Of a DNA stretch of 64,000 nt, positions 36,221 to 44,988 are shown in pieces. The position numbers and the translations under genes were made by a program. The notes beneath the pieces are model-generated. The model was not told the DNA's origin. It saw nothing but the letters and a program-made list of their open reading frames with translations, and made no database searches. The stretch covers positions 38,528-102,527 of the forward strand of contig JAFQOD010000051.1 of assembly GCA_017395685.1 (NCBI GenBank). The letters are read 5' to 3'. This DNA comes from Clostridia bacterium (GTDB taxonomy: Bacteria > Bacillota > Clostridia > Christensenellales > Aristaeellaceae). The stretch's first letter is position 1. Each line of letters begins with the position of its first letter.

Positions 36221-37402
36221 TTACAAAGTCGCTTTGGCAGCAATATGATAAATTGCTGCAACATCATCGCTGGACAGACGCACAAAACCCCAGGTTTTAT
36301 TTTCACAAAGACCTAATTTTTCCACCAGAAGAGGAATATCTTCTTCTTTCGCTCCAAGTTCCTTGAAATTGATGGGTAAGCCCAGTTCCTTCAGGAAACG
36401 ACGGAAGCAGCGGATGCCCTCTTTTGCTGTTTCTTCCGGCTTTTCAAAATTCATGGCGCAGCCAAAGACCCGGGTTGCCATTTGAGCAAAACGCATGGGA
36501 TTGTGAGGCATCACAAATTCCATCCAGGCCGGCATAATAACAGCCAGGCCAGCGCCGTGTGCCACGTCATAGAGGCCGGATAATTCATGCTCAATATTAT
36601 GGCTGTTCCAATCCTGGCTGCGTCCAACGCCGCAGATGTTGGTATGGGCAACCGTACCTGCCCACATAATATTCGCCCTGGCTTCATAATTGTTGGGATC
36701 GGCGATCACTCTGGGCGCCTCTTTCACCATGGTGGAAAGCACTGCCTCGCACAGCCGATCGGTGATTTCCACTTCAGTGGTATTGGTGAAATACCGTTCG
36801 AACACATGGGCCATAATGTCAGCAGCGCCGCAAGCCGTCTGAAAAGGCGGAAGGGTGCAGGTGAGTTCGGGATTCATGATAGAGAAGCGGGGGCGCAAAG
36901 CATTGCTTCCGGCGCCGCGCTTAAGACCAGTTTTTTCTTGGGTTACCACAGTATCACCGCTGCCTTCACTGCCGGCAGCCGCAATGGTCAATACAGTGCC
37001 AACGGGCAGTGCTTTGACAATGGATGCCTTGCCGCTGTAAAAATCCCAGAAATCTCCATCATACAGGGCGCCTGCTGCAATGGCCTTGGCAGAATCAATT
37101 ACCGAGCCGCCGCCGACGCACAGAATAAAATCGATGCCTTCTTTTTTGCAAAGTTCAATTCCTTCGTACACCAGCGTATCCCGGGGATTGGGTTTTACGC
37201 CACCAAGAAGCACATAATCCAGTTTTTCGACGTCTAATGAATCAGTCACACGCTTGAGCAGACCACTTTTCACGGCACTTCCGCCGCCAAAGTGCACCAA
37301 GGTCTTTTTCCCGCCGTATTTCTTGATCAGCTGCCCAGCTTCGCATTCCCGATTTTTTCCGAAAACAAACTCCGTGGGGCTGTAGAAATTGAAAGAATCC
37401 AT
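36221..37402 (-). CDS. Iron-containing alcohol dehydrogenase
   Basis: 393 residues, group III Fe-dependent alcohol dehydrogenase, butanol-dehydrogenase (YqhD/BdhA) type. NAD(P) is bound by VGGGSVIDSAKAIA near 96-109. Iron ligands are Asp and His in CGAADIMAHVFERY, His in HNIEHELSG and His in VAHGAGLAV. It would interconvert aldehydes and alcohols. First gene of the operon, 68 bases after its promoter. GGAGGATG precedes the ATG. Confidence 0.92.
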   Translation of the reverse strand: MDSFNFYSPTEFVFGKNRECEAGQLIKKYGGKKTLVHFGGGSAVKSGLLKRVTDSLDVEKLDYVLLGGVKPNPRDTLVYEGIELCKKEGIDFILCVGGGSVIDSAKAIAAGALYDGDFWDFYSGKASIVKALPVGTVLTIAAAGSEGSGDTVVTQEKTGLKRGAGSNALRPRFSIMNPELTCTLPPFQTACGAADIMAHVFERYFTNTTEVEITDRLCEAVLSTMVKEAPRVIADPNNYEARANIMWAGTVAHTNICGVGRSQDWNSHNIEHELSGLYDVAHGAGLAVIMPAWMEFVMPHNPMRFAQMATRVFGCAMNFEKPEETAKEGIRCFRRFLKELGLPINFKELGAKEEDIPLLVEKLGLCENKTWGFVRLSSDDVAAIYHIAAKATL

Positions 37403-37469
37403 ATTTCATCCTCCTATTTGCGTGATATACCGGAGCATTCAATTTTATATAATTTTCCATTTCCAGGTT

Positions 37470-37498
37470 ATTATATCATGAATCTCAAAAACGGTAAA
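37470..37498 (-). promoter_or_regulatory. Promoter of the ADH-SDR-esterase-GH120 operon
   Basis: On the minus strand TTTACC (37493-37498), 17-base spacer, TATAAT (37470-37475). The -10 is perfect, the -35 moderate, which fits a regulated promoter. No regulator gene lies nearby. Confidence 0.7.
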
Positions 37499-37548
37499 CC
37501 TTAAACATGACCGATAATCTCATTCTTTTCTTGAATATGACCGAACAC

Positions 37549-37578
37549 AAAAAGCAGTGCCTTATTAACAGGCACTGC
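37549..37578 (-). terminator. Terminator after the CapA-like gene
   Basis: GCAGTGCC (37554-37561) pairs with GGCACTGC (37571-37578). On the minus strand TTTTTG follows. Confidence 0.8.
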
Positions 37579-37582
37579 CATT

Positions 37583-38917
37583 TTATCGTTCATGGATTGG
37601 ACAATCTTTCAACGTATTACGAATGCGGTTCAATGCGCGCCCCATCACTTCCTGCTGGTTTTTATCCATGGCATCCGGGGGCTGATGGTTGCTGGATACC
37701 ACCCGATACTGCATGTGATCCTTAATATTCTGCCGCCAGATGTAGGTAGGCGTATATTCAATCTGATTGAATTTCACTTCGCCATCTGAAGAGCAAGTAA
37801 TGTTCATATGCATCAGAATGCCGGAAATATCATATCCATTTCTGGATTCGGTCAAAAGCGTGCCCATGGAATAAGCGACCAAAGTTTCATGTCGCCTGCC
37901 GCGTTCATCAGTTGTATTCAATATTTCAATCGGCAATACACGGCTTGGGTGGAATCCGATAATTGCATCTGCGCCAAGTTCACAAAGGGCCTGGGCAATG
38001 CTTCTCTGTTCTTTTGTGACAACAGTTGCATCTTCCTTCCCCCAATGGAGAAATATCATGATGCAATTTGCGCCCTGCGCTTTTGCTGATTTGATATCGT
38101 TGCTTACACGCTCCAGATCATATAGATCCATCAAATTCTGAGCTGCCTGGGATGCAAGAGCATTCTTGCCCTTTGTTGTCAGGCCATCGACATACGTTAG
38201 TATGGCAATCTTGGCACCGTTCAGCTGCAGAATCCGGCATTGCTTGGAGGCATCGGTATTAACCCCTCCGCAGGAAAAACCGCGTTCTGTAATTGCTTTT
38301 ACTGTATTCTCAATTCCCTGTACCCCTTGGTCCAGCACATGCTCGGAATTGAGCAGCAGATCATCAAATCCGGCCGATTTCAGGGCGTCAAGAATCTGTA
38401 CGGGCGCCAATACATCCGCATATTTTTGATTCTCACCCGTAATGATATGGGGCAGCATGCAGATATTAATATCGGAATTAATCTCAGCACTGATATTCTC
38501 AAAAATCGGCTGATACTGCATAGCGCTTTTGCTCTCTGCAGCAATCGAATCCGATACATCGCTGTGAAATCCGGCAATACCGGTAACCGTCATTGTAAAC
38601 GAATAGAATTCAGGGGCAGGCGTAGCCGTTGGAAGCGGCGTAAACGTAGCAGCGCTCTCAATAGCGGAATACGTCGATTCGTTTTTGGGGGAAATGGTTA
38701 CCGTAACCGTTTTTACATGATTTTGCGGAACAGGCGTATTTTCATTTTCGGACAGAGCATTGCCAATCACATTCGCCATCTTCTGCGCGCTCATCATCAC
38801 ATCTTCATTATCTGCACGCATTTTGGTAAGCATCACAAAACTGCCCGCCGATACCACAATCGTCAGAAATAAGGCCAGAATTGTGCCAAGGGACAATGCT
38901 CTCTTTTGCTTTTTCAT
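37583..38917 (-). CDS. CapA-like exported protein with altered metal motif
   Basis: 444 residues. One membrane helix at about 10-29, then a Thr/Pro-rich linker (to about 105), then a CapA-like metallophosphatase fold, the family linked to poly-glutamate capsules and surface anionic polymers. Family segments: NSEHVLDQGVQGIENTVKAI, FLHWGKEDA and IIGFHPSRVLPIE. The first metal motif, GDxMLG in most CapA proteins, reads TGIAGFHSD here, so the usual metal Asp is absent and activity is doubtful. It follows hom by three bases and is the last gene of the panT-coaX-hom run. Confidence 0.75.
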   Translation of the reverse strand: MKKQKRALSLGTILALFLTIVVSAGSFVMLTKMRADNEDVMMSAQKMANVIGNALSENENTPVPQNHVKTVTVTISPKNESTYSAIESAATFTPLPTATPAPEFYSFTMTVTGIAGFHSDVSDSIAAESKSAMQYQPIFENISAEINSDINICMLPHIITGENQKYADVLAPVQILDALKSAGFDDLLLNSEHVLDQGVQGIENTVKAITERGFSCGGVNTDASKQCRILQLNGAKIAILTYVDGLTTKGKNALASQAAQNLMDLYDLERVSNDIKSAKAQGANCIMIFLHWGKEDATVVTKEQRSIAQALCELGADAIIGFHPSRVLPIEILNTTDERGRRHETLVAYSMGTLLTESRNGYDISGILMHMNITCSSDGEVKFNQIEYTPTYIWRQNIKDHMQYRVVSSNHQPPDAMDKNQQEVMGRALNRIRNTLKDCPIHER

Positions 38918-38920
38918 TGT

Positions 38921-40198
38921 TTACTTGCCTTCTACGCGAATCAGACTTTCCACTTTCGCGTCTCCTTGATTTATGGCGTCCAGCGCCTTGTGAATGGCAC
39001 ACTCCCCTGCTTGATGGGTAATCAGCACAATCTGGGCATGCCCGTCCACGGCTTCGCGCTGCATCAGATTACGGATGCTGATCCCTTCTTCACCAAGACA
39101 GGAGGTTATATACGCCATAACGCCCGGCTTATCGCTGGCAGTAAGGCGGATATAGAAACTGCAGCGCCAATCATCGGTTACCGTCAGCCCTTCTGCCAGT
39201 TTATTCTCATTGCTGAAAGTCGGATGATAGGGCTTTTCCCGATTGGCTGCATACAGCATATCGCTGACGACTGCGCTGGCAGTGGGTGCGCTTCCGGCGC
39301 CGCAACCAAATAGCATCATATCCTGGCAAGCGTGCCCATGAAGGAATACTGCATTGAAAGAGCCATGAACAGAAGAAAGAGGATGCTCTCGGGGAATGAA
39401 AGTGGGATGTACACGCGCGTCAATTACATTTCCATCCCGTTTGGCAATGGCCAGCAGTTTTAAGGTATAGCCCATTTCCTTGCCATAAGCTATATCCAGC
39501 GCATCCACTTTGCTAATTCCTTCACGGTATACCACATCAAAGGGTACACGGGCGTGGAAGGCAAGCGAAGAAAGAATGGAAATCTTATAGGCCGCATCAA
39601 ACCCTTCCACATCACTGGTGGGATCGGGCTCTGCAAGGCCAAGACGCTGGGCATCGCGAAGCACATCCTGATAAGCGCTTCCTTCCTGGCTCATGCGCGT
39701 CAGAATATAATTGGTGGTGCCATTGATGATGCCCATCATCGCTTCAATGCGATTGGCCTGCAAAGAATCAATGGTAGTACGGATGACCGGAATGGCACCG
39801 CAAACGGCGGCTTCATAATAAAGCCCCGCATTATTTTTCTGGGCAGTGGCCTGCAGATCGTGCCAATTCAATGCCAGGGCCATTTTATTGGCCGTAACAA
39901 CCGTTTTGCCATTCTCAAGGGCACGCAGCATATATTGGGTAGCAGGCTCTTCACCGCCCATAAATTCGACCACCATTTCAATTTCGGGGTCATCCGTAAT
40001 ATCTGCGGCGCAAGTAGTCAGCAATTCTTCAGGGATAATCTCATCCCGCTTTTTTTTCATATCCCGAACGAGAATACGCTTCACCTGAAAATTCACATTG
40101 CTGCGATGATGAATATCATTTTCAAATTCACTTAGCAGCTTCCAAACGCCGCAGCCAATATTGCCGCAGCCGAGAAAACCCACGATGATATTGCGCAT
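38921..40198 (-). CDS. hom: Homoserine dehydrogenase
   Basis: 425 residues from the ATG at 40198, with AAGGAG nine bases upstream. It reduces aspartate semialdehyde to homoserine for threonine and methionine synthesis. The cofactor loop is VGFLGCGNIGCGV. The catalytic region has VTANKMALA, YYEAAVCGAIPVIRT and GIINGTTNYILTRM, with DVEGFDAAYKISIL after it. A C-terminal ACT domain (RLTASDKPGVMAYI) suggests feedback control by threonine. It lies between coaX and the CapA-like gene. Confidence 0.96.
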   Translation of the reverse strand: MRNIIVGFLGCGNIGCGVWKLLSEFENDIHHRSNVNFQVKRILVRDMKKKRDEIIPEELLTTCAADITDDPEIEMVVEFMGGEEPATQYMLRALENGKTVVTANKMALALNWHDLQATAQKNNAGLYYEAAVCGAIPVIRTTIDSLQANRIEAMMGIINGTTNYILTRMSQEGSAYQDVLRDAQRLGLAEPDPTSDVEGFDAAYKISILSSLAFHARVPFDVVYREGISKVDALDIAYGKEMGYTLKLLAIAKRDGNVIDARVHPTFIPREHPLSSVHGSFNAVFLHGHACQDMMLFGCGAGSAPTASAVVSDMLYAANREKPYHPTFSNENKLAEGLTVTDDWRCSFYIRLTASDKPGVMAYITSCLGEEGISIRNLMQREAVDGHAQIVLITHQAGECAIHKALDAINQGDAKVESLIRVEGK

Positions 40199-40220
40199 AA
40201 CAATTCTCCTTCTCGTATCC

Positions 40221-40997
40221 TTAAATCTTGGGCTGGTTTTTTTCATAAATCAGCCGCAGACCTTTTAAAGTAAGCAAACCGTCAATATGATCGATTACAC
40301 CGGATTTCTGGGCAATCAATCTGGCCATTCCGCCCGTAGCAATCACTTTGGCGTCGGGGCAACCCATTTCACGCCGGATCTCATTTACCAGATAAATCAC
40401 CTGGCCTACATAGCCATTGATAACACCGGACTGCAGATTGCCAATGGTGGTCTTTCCAATTACTTTTTCAGGCATGACCAATTCAAAGTGAGGCAGCTTT
40501 GCCGTACCAGATACAAGCGCCTCGCTTGTCAACTTGATACCGGGGCAAATAGCACCGCCCAGAAATGCGCCATGGGCATCCAGGGCGCCAAAGGTTGTCG
40601 CAGTGCCAAAGTCAATATATACGCAGGGCCCGCCGTACAATGTATAGGCGGCAACGGCATTGCAGATACGGTCGCTCCCCAACTCTCTGGGATTCTCATA
40701 TTTGATATCAATGCCTGTTTTGATACCAGGGGCAACAAAGAGAGGATCCAGGCCAAAATAATCGCGGCACATGTGTTCCACAGTGAAATTGATCGTTGGC
40801 ACCACAGAGGAAAGCATGATCCCCGTTACTTTTTTCATATCCAGCCCCTCATGCTGGAAAAGCTGGGTAATCATTACCCCCATCTCATCACTGGTATAGC
40901 GCCGGGTAGTGGATAATCGCCAATAATGCACCATTTCAGCACCGTCAAAAAGAGCGGTTTTGATATTTGTATTCCCGATATCCATCGTCAAAAGCAT
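40221..40997 (-). CDS. coaX: Type III pantothenate kinase
   Basis: 258 residues. CoaX phosphorylates pantothenate, the first step of coenzyme A synthesis, and belongs to the ASKHA fold. Motifs: MDIGNTNIKTALF (phosphate loop), ENPRELGSDRICNAVAAY, YIDFGTATTFGAL with the catalytic Asp, and GAICPGIKLTSEAL. It lies 22 bases after the membrane protein gene upstream, which supports a shared role in pantothenate use. Confidence 0.95.
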   Translation of the reverse strand: MLLTMDIGNTNIKTALFDGAEMVHYWRLSTTRRYTSDEMGVMITQLFQHEGLDMKKVTGIMLSSVVPTINFTVEHMCRDYFGLDPLFVAPGIKTGIDIKYENPRELGSDRICNAVAAYTLYGGPCVYIDFGTATTFGALDAHGAFLGGAICPGIKLTSEALVSGTAKLPHFELVMPEKVIGKTTIGNLQSGVINGYVGQVIYLVNEIRREMGCPDAKVIATGGMARLIAQKSGVIDHIDGLLTLKGLRLIYEKNQPKI

Positions 40998-41019
40998 CGT
41001 CAGATTCTCCTGTCCGTCT

Positions 41020-41607
41020 TTATTTCAGTTTCTTAATCAGGCCGGCTTTGCTGAGTGCAATCAGAATGGGCGTGGAAATCAATGCAGCTGCAGCCGCTTC
41101 CGGTAATCCCGCAGTCAATGTGATTGTGCCAATTGTTGTCAGCAAGGTGGGATTCTCAATACCCAGCAGCCAATAAAACACAATCATGAAACCGAGATAG
41201 AAAATGGTATTAACCAGAGAGCCAACACCCGCAGCAAGCGGTATAGAAATTTTTTCGTTCTCTTTTGCCATCAGTCGGCGTATTCCATGGGCTGCCATGG
41301 GCACCAGCAGCCGGGGAACATAGCAAAGAATGATAACCCATAAGATATTCTTCTGTAAAATCGGCGCAACCAGGGCAGACGGTGCACGCAAACCAGTAAA
41401 CAGGCTAACACTTCCCATACAAATCCCAAGTATTAATCCTGTTTTGAGGCCCAGTGCCAATGTACCGATCAGTACAGGGATGCATAAGAAAGTAATATAG
41501 ACAACACCTACATTAATAAATCCAATGGGTGTTAATCCAAATAAGAGGATCAGGGCCATCAAAAGGGCGGTTGTCACCATTTGTACCAGTTTTTTTCTGT
41601 TGTTCAC
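41020..41607 (-). CDS. ECF transporter S component, possibly for pantothenate
   Basis: 195 residues with about six hydrophobic helices, the size and shape of the substrate-binding S component of energy-coupling factor vitamin transporters. The N-terminal helix has VQMVTTALLMALILLFG, and a glycine-rich GTLALGLKTGLILGICMGSVSLF follows. The energising EcfA/A'/T module is not in this window and is presumably shared. Its position in front of coaX suggests pantothenate as substrate; this is an inference. GGAGG precedes the ATG. Confidence 0.8.
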   Translation of the reverse strand: MNNRKKLVQMVTTALLMALILLFGLTPIGFINVGVVYITFLCIPVLIGTLALGLKTGLILGICMGSVSLFTGLRAPSALVAPILQKNILWVIILCYVPRLLVPMAAHGIRRLMAKENEKISIPLAAGVGSLVNTIFYLGFMIVFYWLLGIENPTLLTTIGTITLTAGLPEAAAAALISTPILIALSKAGLIKKLK

Positions 41608-41704
41608 TTTCTTTTCCTCCGTTCAGGTTCGGAATGATACCCGACGATTTTCAATTTGTACAGATGTCCAGCCCCGATTGGGTACCAGCTAATTCTGCCT
41701 CATA

Positions 41705-41733
41705 ATTATAACAAATCGGTTTATCATTGTCAA
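41705..41733 (-). promoter_or_regulatory. Promoter of the ECF-S/coaX/hom/capA operon
   Basis: On the minus strand TTGACA (41728-41733), 17-base spacer, TATAAT (41705-41710): perfect consensus. The leader is about 90 bases. It contains TACCC and GGGTA segments that could pair at long range. From 41734 to 41880 no gene is seen. Confidence 0.85.
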
Positions 41734-41899
41734 AAGAACGGCATATAAATACATGATAAATACACAATCCCATCAATCACATCATTAGAATGCATATAAG
41801 CATAGGCCCGCCCCATAAAAAGATTGACGATTTTTCAAAAACAATATATAATTTTATAGTCATGTATTAACCAAACATTCATTTCGAGGGGGATTTGAT

Positions 41900-42838
41900 A
41901 TGTTCGGACGCAGAGTGGACGGTCGTGCATTGAAAAATGTGGACCCGATGGTTGCCATCACTTCATATTTCATGCCTATGCGCTGTGACGCACAGGTTTT
42001 TCTTGATTATAAACTGGATTATGAAAAGCTTGCCCGATACATCGTGGAGCAAGGCGCTAAAGGCAATAAATTCACTTTCATGGAATTGCTGATTGCGGCT
42101 TATATTCGTGCTGTTGCGAAATATCCTGAAGCCAATCGATTTATCAGCAATAAGCGCATGTATGCCCGCACACAGCTTACTGTATCCTTTGCTATTGTTA
42201 TGGAGCCGAAGGAAGGCTGTGATGAAATCGAAGAAAACACTGTCAAATGCAAGTTCGATCCCCATGATACGATTTTTGATGTGGCCGAGAAAATCCGTGA
42301 AGCAATTGCCGCCAATCGCAAAACGGAGGCCGATAACGCTACACTGAAGCTTGTCCGCATGCTGACCAAGCCGTTAATCGTAACCCCTCTTGTGGGCCTT
42401 GTACGGCTGCTGGATCGCTACGGATTGCTTCCCAGGGTCCTCATCGATATTCTGCCCTTCCACACCAGTCTGTTCATCGCTAACATGGCCTCCATCGGAA
42501 TGCCGCCTGTAAAGCATCATATTTACAATTTCGGCACGACCAGCCTCTTTTTTACCATCGGTGCTGTTGAGCGTACCGTTGCCCTCGGCGATCAGGGAAA
42601 AGTGGTTCGCAAGCGCAATCTGCCCATTGGCATTACTGCCGACGAACGCATCTGTGCCGGCGCTGTCTTCGCCCGTGTGGTGGATTATATGATGAGTTTG
42701 CTGCGTCAGCCAGAGTTGCTTGAGCTGCCCCCGGAAACTGTAAAATTTGATGAAAACCACGTTTATGGTATAGCCAAAGAACAGCTTAAAGCAGAAAAAA
42801 AGGCAAAAAAGAACAAAAAGGGAACCCTTGCCGAATGA
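41900..42838 (+). CDS. Stand-alone E2/CAT-like acyltransferase homologue, catalytic His missing
   Basis: 312 residues. It resembles the catalytic domain of 2-oxo acid dehydrogenase E2 (chloramphenicol acetyltransferase fold) without lipoyl or E1/E3-binding domains: FTFMELLIAAYIRAVAKYPEANRFI and the late beta-sheet segment. The active-site motif, usually DHRxxDGA, reads DERICAGA near residues 251-258, so both His and Asp are gone. The C-terminus is Lys-rich. Such proteins may bind an acyl-CoA or act structurally; function unknown. CGAGGGGGA precedes the ATG. No dehydrogenase genes are nearby. Confidence 0.75.
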   Translation: MFGRRVDGRALKNVDPMVAITSYFMPMRCDAQVFLDYKLDYEKLARYIVEQGAKGNKFTFMELLIAAYIRAVAKYPEANRFISNKRMYARTQLTVSFAIVMEPKEGCDEIEENTVKCKFDPHDTIFDVAEKIREAIAANRKTEADNATLKLVRMLTKPLIVTPLVGLVRLLDRYGLLPRVLIDILPFHTSLFIANMASIGMPPVKHHIYNFGTTSLFFTIGAVERTVALGDQGKVVRKRNLPIGITADERICAGAVFARVVDYMMSLLRQPELLELPPETVKFDENHVYGIAKEQLKAEKKAKKNKKGTLAE

Positions 42839-42885
42839 TTACAGTAGAATGGGCTGATGAAATGTTTCTTCCGCCCTTTTCAAAG

Positions 42886-42919
42886 AAAAATCCGCCCATC
42901 GAAAAATGGGCGGATTTTT
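42886..42919. terminator. Bidirectional terminator
   Basis: AAAAATCCGCCCAT (42886-42899) pairs with ATGGGCGGATTTTT (42906-42919). T tracts occur on both strands. It separates the E2-like gene from the convergent LD-carboxypeptidase gene. Confidence 0.9.
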
Positions 42920-43849
42920 TTACTTTACAGGCGCTTCCAGGATTCGTACCGTCTGCCGGTCTGCATCCATTTCACACATGGCCCCAAGGGGCAGCGTCAA
43001 TTTAGGATTGCAATGCCCTACCCGGATTCCCCGGAGAATGGGCTTATTTTTCGGAAAACCAACTTCATCGAAAATCTGTTCCAGCGTTTGGCCGTATTCA
43101 GGGTATTCAATGTTACAATCGGTAAACTCACCCAGCAGAATGCCGGCACACTGATCAAAGGCACCAGCCTGCTTCAGATTTACCAGCATTTCATCCACGC
43201 GATAAGTATGTTCGTCTACATCCTCAAGGAAAAGAATCTTCCCGGCGAAATCAGGGGCCCAGGGTGTGCCAAGGCTATGGGTAACCAAGGTAAGATTTCC
43301 GCCAGTAAGTGCGCCGCGGGCAATGCCTCCCTGCAGCGTCGTGCGGGGATAGCCTTCAGGATTTACCAATTCATATCCCTCAGATGCTGTCAGCGCCTGC
43401 ATCAGAGAATTCATGGAGATGGGTGTATTATCATCATCAACAGTAATTTCTCCATTCGGGCCATGGAAGGTGATCAATTGCCCATAGCGGTTAAAGGCAG
43501 TGTGCAGCGCAGTAATATCACTATAGCCCACAAAAATCTTGGGATGCTTCCTGATCGTATCATAATCAATCAGAGACATCAGCCTTGCGGCCCCATATCC
43601 GCCACGGGTACAGAAGATGGCGTCAATGGCATCATCTGCGAAAAATTGATTGATATCGTTTGCCCGCACCTCATCCGTCCCAGCAAGATGCCCATGCTTG
43701 GATGTGCAGCTCTTTCCGATTACGGTTTTATATCCCCTGTCTTCCCAGAATTTCTTCATCCGGGGAAGCACCACATCATTATTCCGGGCTCCGGAAGGGG
43801 AAATAATGCCAATTGTCATACCAGGCTTCAGCGCTTTTGGATAATTCAT
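42920..43849 (-). CDS. LD-carboxypeptidase (peptidase S66)
   Basis: 309 residues. S66 enzymes (LdcA/MccF) are cytoplasmic serine peptidases; LdcA removes the terminal D-Ala from murein tetrapeptide. The Ser-Glu-His triad is Ser110 (FVGYSDITALH), Glu209 (LFLEDVDEHTYRVDEM) and His279 (GHCNPKLTLPLG). The N-terminus KPGMTIGIISPSG is typical. The ATG overlaps the alr stop (TAATG). With alr and oppABCDF upstream, a role in recycling wall peptides is likely; immunity to a peptide antibiotic, as for MccF, is the alternative. Confidence 0.9.
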   Translation of the reverse strand: MNYPKALKPGMTIGIISPSGARNNDVVLPRMKKFWEDRGYKTVIGKSCTSKHGHLAGTDEVRANDINQFFADDAIDAIFCTRGGYGAARLMSLIDYDTIRKHPKIFVGYSDITALHTAFNRYGQLITFHGPNGEITVDDDNTPISMNSLMQALTASEGYELVNPEGYPRTTLQGGIARGALTGGNLTLVTHSLGTPWAPDFAGKILFLEDVDEHTYRVDEMLVNLKQAGAFDQCAGILLGEFTDCNIEYPEYGQTLEQIFDEVGFPKNKPILRGIRVGHCNPKLTLPLGAMCEMDADRQTVRILEAPVK

Positions 43850-44985
43850 TATTCTTCCTCCATTTCAGCAGAAATTGAAGCAATTTTACCGCCTTGATAA
43901 TAAATTCTGGGCACACGCCTTCCGATCAGGCCAAGGCATTCATTCCTGTTGAGTTTCCCCCAGGCCGCATATTCCCGAAGATCAATATCATCACCAAGAA
44001 GAGTGGCAACATCGCCTGCTTTTACACCAGGAATATTCGTTACATCCACCATCATCTGATCCATACAGATCAGGCCCAATACAGGCGCCCGCATACCGCG
44101 GATGGATGCATAACCTTTCTGGGAAAGAACGCGTGGATAGCCATCAATATAACCTGCAGCGATCGTTGCCACCAAAGCATCCTTTTCCAAAGGGGTGTCA
44201 TCATATCCTACCCCTTCGCCGGCCCTTACCATCCCTACCCTGGTAATTTTCGCCTTGAAAGTAAGCACATTCTTTGCTTCCTGGAATCGTTCCCATGCAG
44301 GCGGCACATTACCGTACAGGAATGCTCCGACACGCACTCCATCCAATTGCCATTCAGGATGCCGTGTCAGGCCGATCGAATCTACAAGATGTCGAATGCC
44401 AACGTCCATCCCTGCCTTCTTTATTTCCTCCGTCATGGCTAAAAACAATTTGCACTGTTCCAGGGTCTGTTCTCGGTTGCGGAGAGCAAGATGGCTGTAA
44501 ATCCCTTCAGGCCTGAGCCCCGGCAAATTTTTTATCCGCATTACATCGCTCGTTTTATCAAATCCAAGTCGATGCAGACCTGTATCCAGTTTAATATGAA
44601 TACGGGCTGTTTTTCCTGATTGCTTGGCAATCGCCGATGCTTTTTCGGCGTCATCCAAGCTGCCGATAGTAAGAGAAATATTCCTTTCAATCAAAACAGG
44701 AAGATAACTTTCATCGGCCGGCCCCATCAGCAAAATATGGGCATCAGGCGCGGCACGGCGAGCAGTCAATGCTTCTTCCGGAGCGGCAACAGAAAACCAT
44801 TCAGCGCCAGCCTTATATAAAGTTTCCACCGTACGGAAGAGGCCAAGGCCGTATGCATTGGCCTTGACCACACAAATAAATGCTGTATCAGGATTGCACA
44901 AGGATTTGGCCAGATGGTAGTGATATACCAATGCATCCTCATCCACTTCCGCCCAGGCCCTTGCCATTGCCTTTTCCAAATTCAC
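43849..44985 (-). CDS. alr: Alanine racemase
   Basis: 378 residues. PLP-dependent interconversion of L- and D-alanine. Lys41 in CVVKANAYGLG carries PLP, and Tyr261 in GEGVGYDDT is the second catalytic base. GYIDGYPR and LICMDQMMVDVT complete the C-terminal beta domain. It starts three bases after oppF and overlaps the LD-carboxypeptidase gene, so it belongs to the opp operon. In that context it could return D-Ala from wall peptides to L-Ala. Whether it is the only alanine racemase of the organism cannot be seen. Confidence 0.94.
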   Translation of the reverse strand: MNLEKAMARAWAEVDEDALVYHYHLAKSLCNPDTAFICVVKANAYGLGLFRTVETLYKAGAEWFSVAAPEEALTARRAAPDAHILLMGPADESYLPVLIERNISLTIGSLDDAEKASAIAKQSGKTARIHIKLDTGLHRLGFDKTSDVMRIKNLPGLRPEGIYSHLALRNREQTLEQCKLFLAMTEEIKKAGMDVGIRHLVDSIGLTRHPEWQLDGVRVGAFLYGNVPPAWERFQEAKNVLTFKAKITRVGMVRAGEGVGYDDTPLEKDALVATIAAGYIDGYPRVLSQKGYASIRGMRAPVLGLICMDQMMVDVTNIPGVKAGDVATLLGDDIDLREYAAWGKLNRNECLGLIGRRVPRIYYQGGKIASISAEMEEE

Positions 44986-44988
44986 GGG

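Noticed and set aside
41608..41704. T-box leader, because of a TGGTACC segment
   Set aside because: The segment lies within about 20 bases of the predicted RNA start, with no specifier stem before it and no terminator after it.
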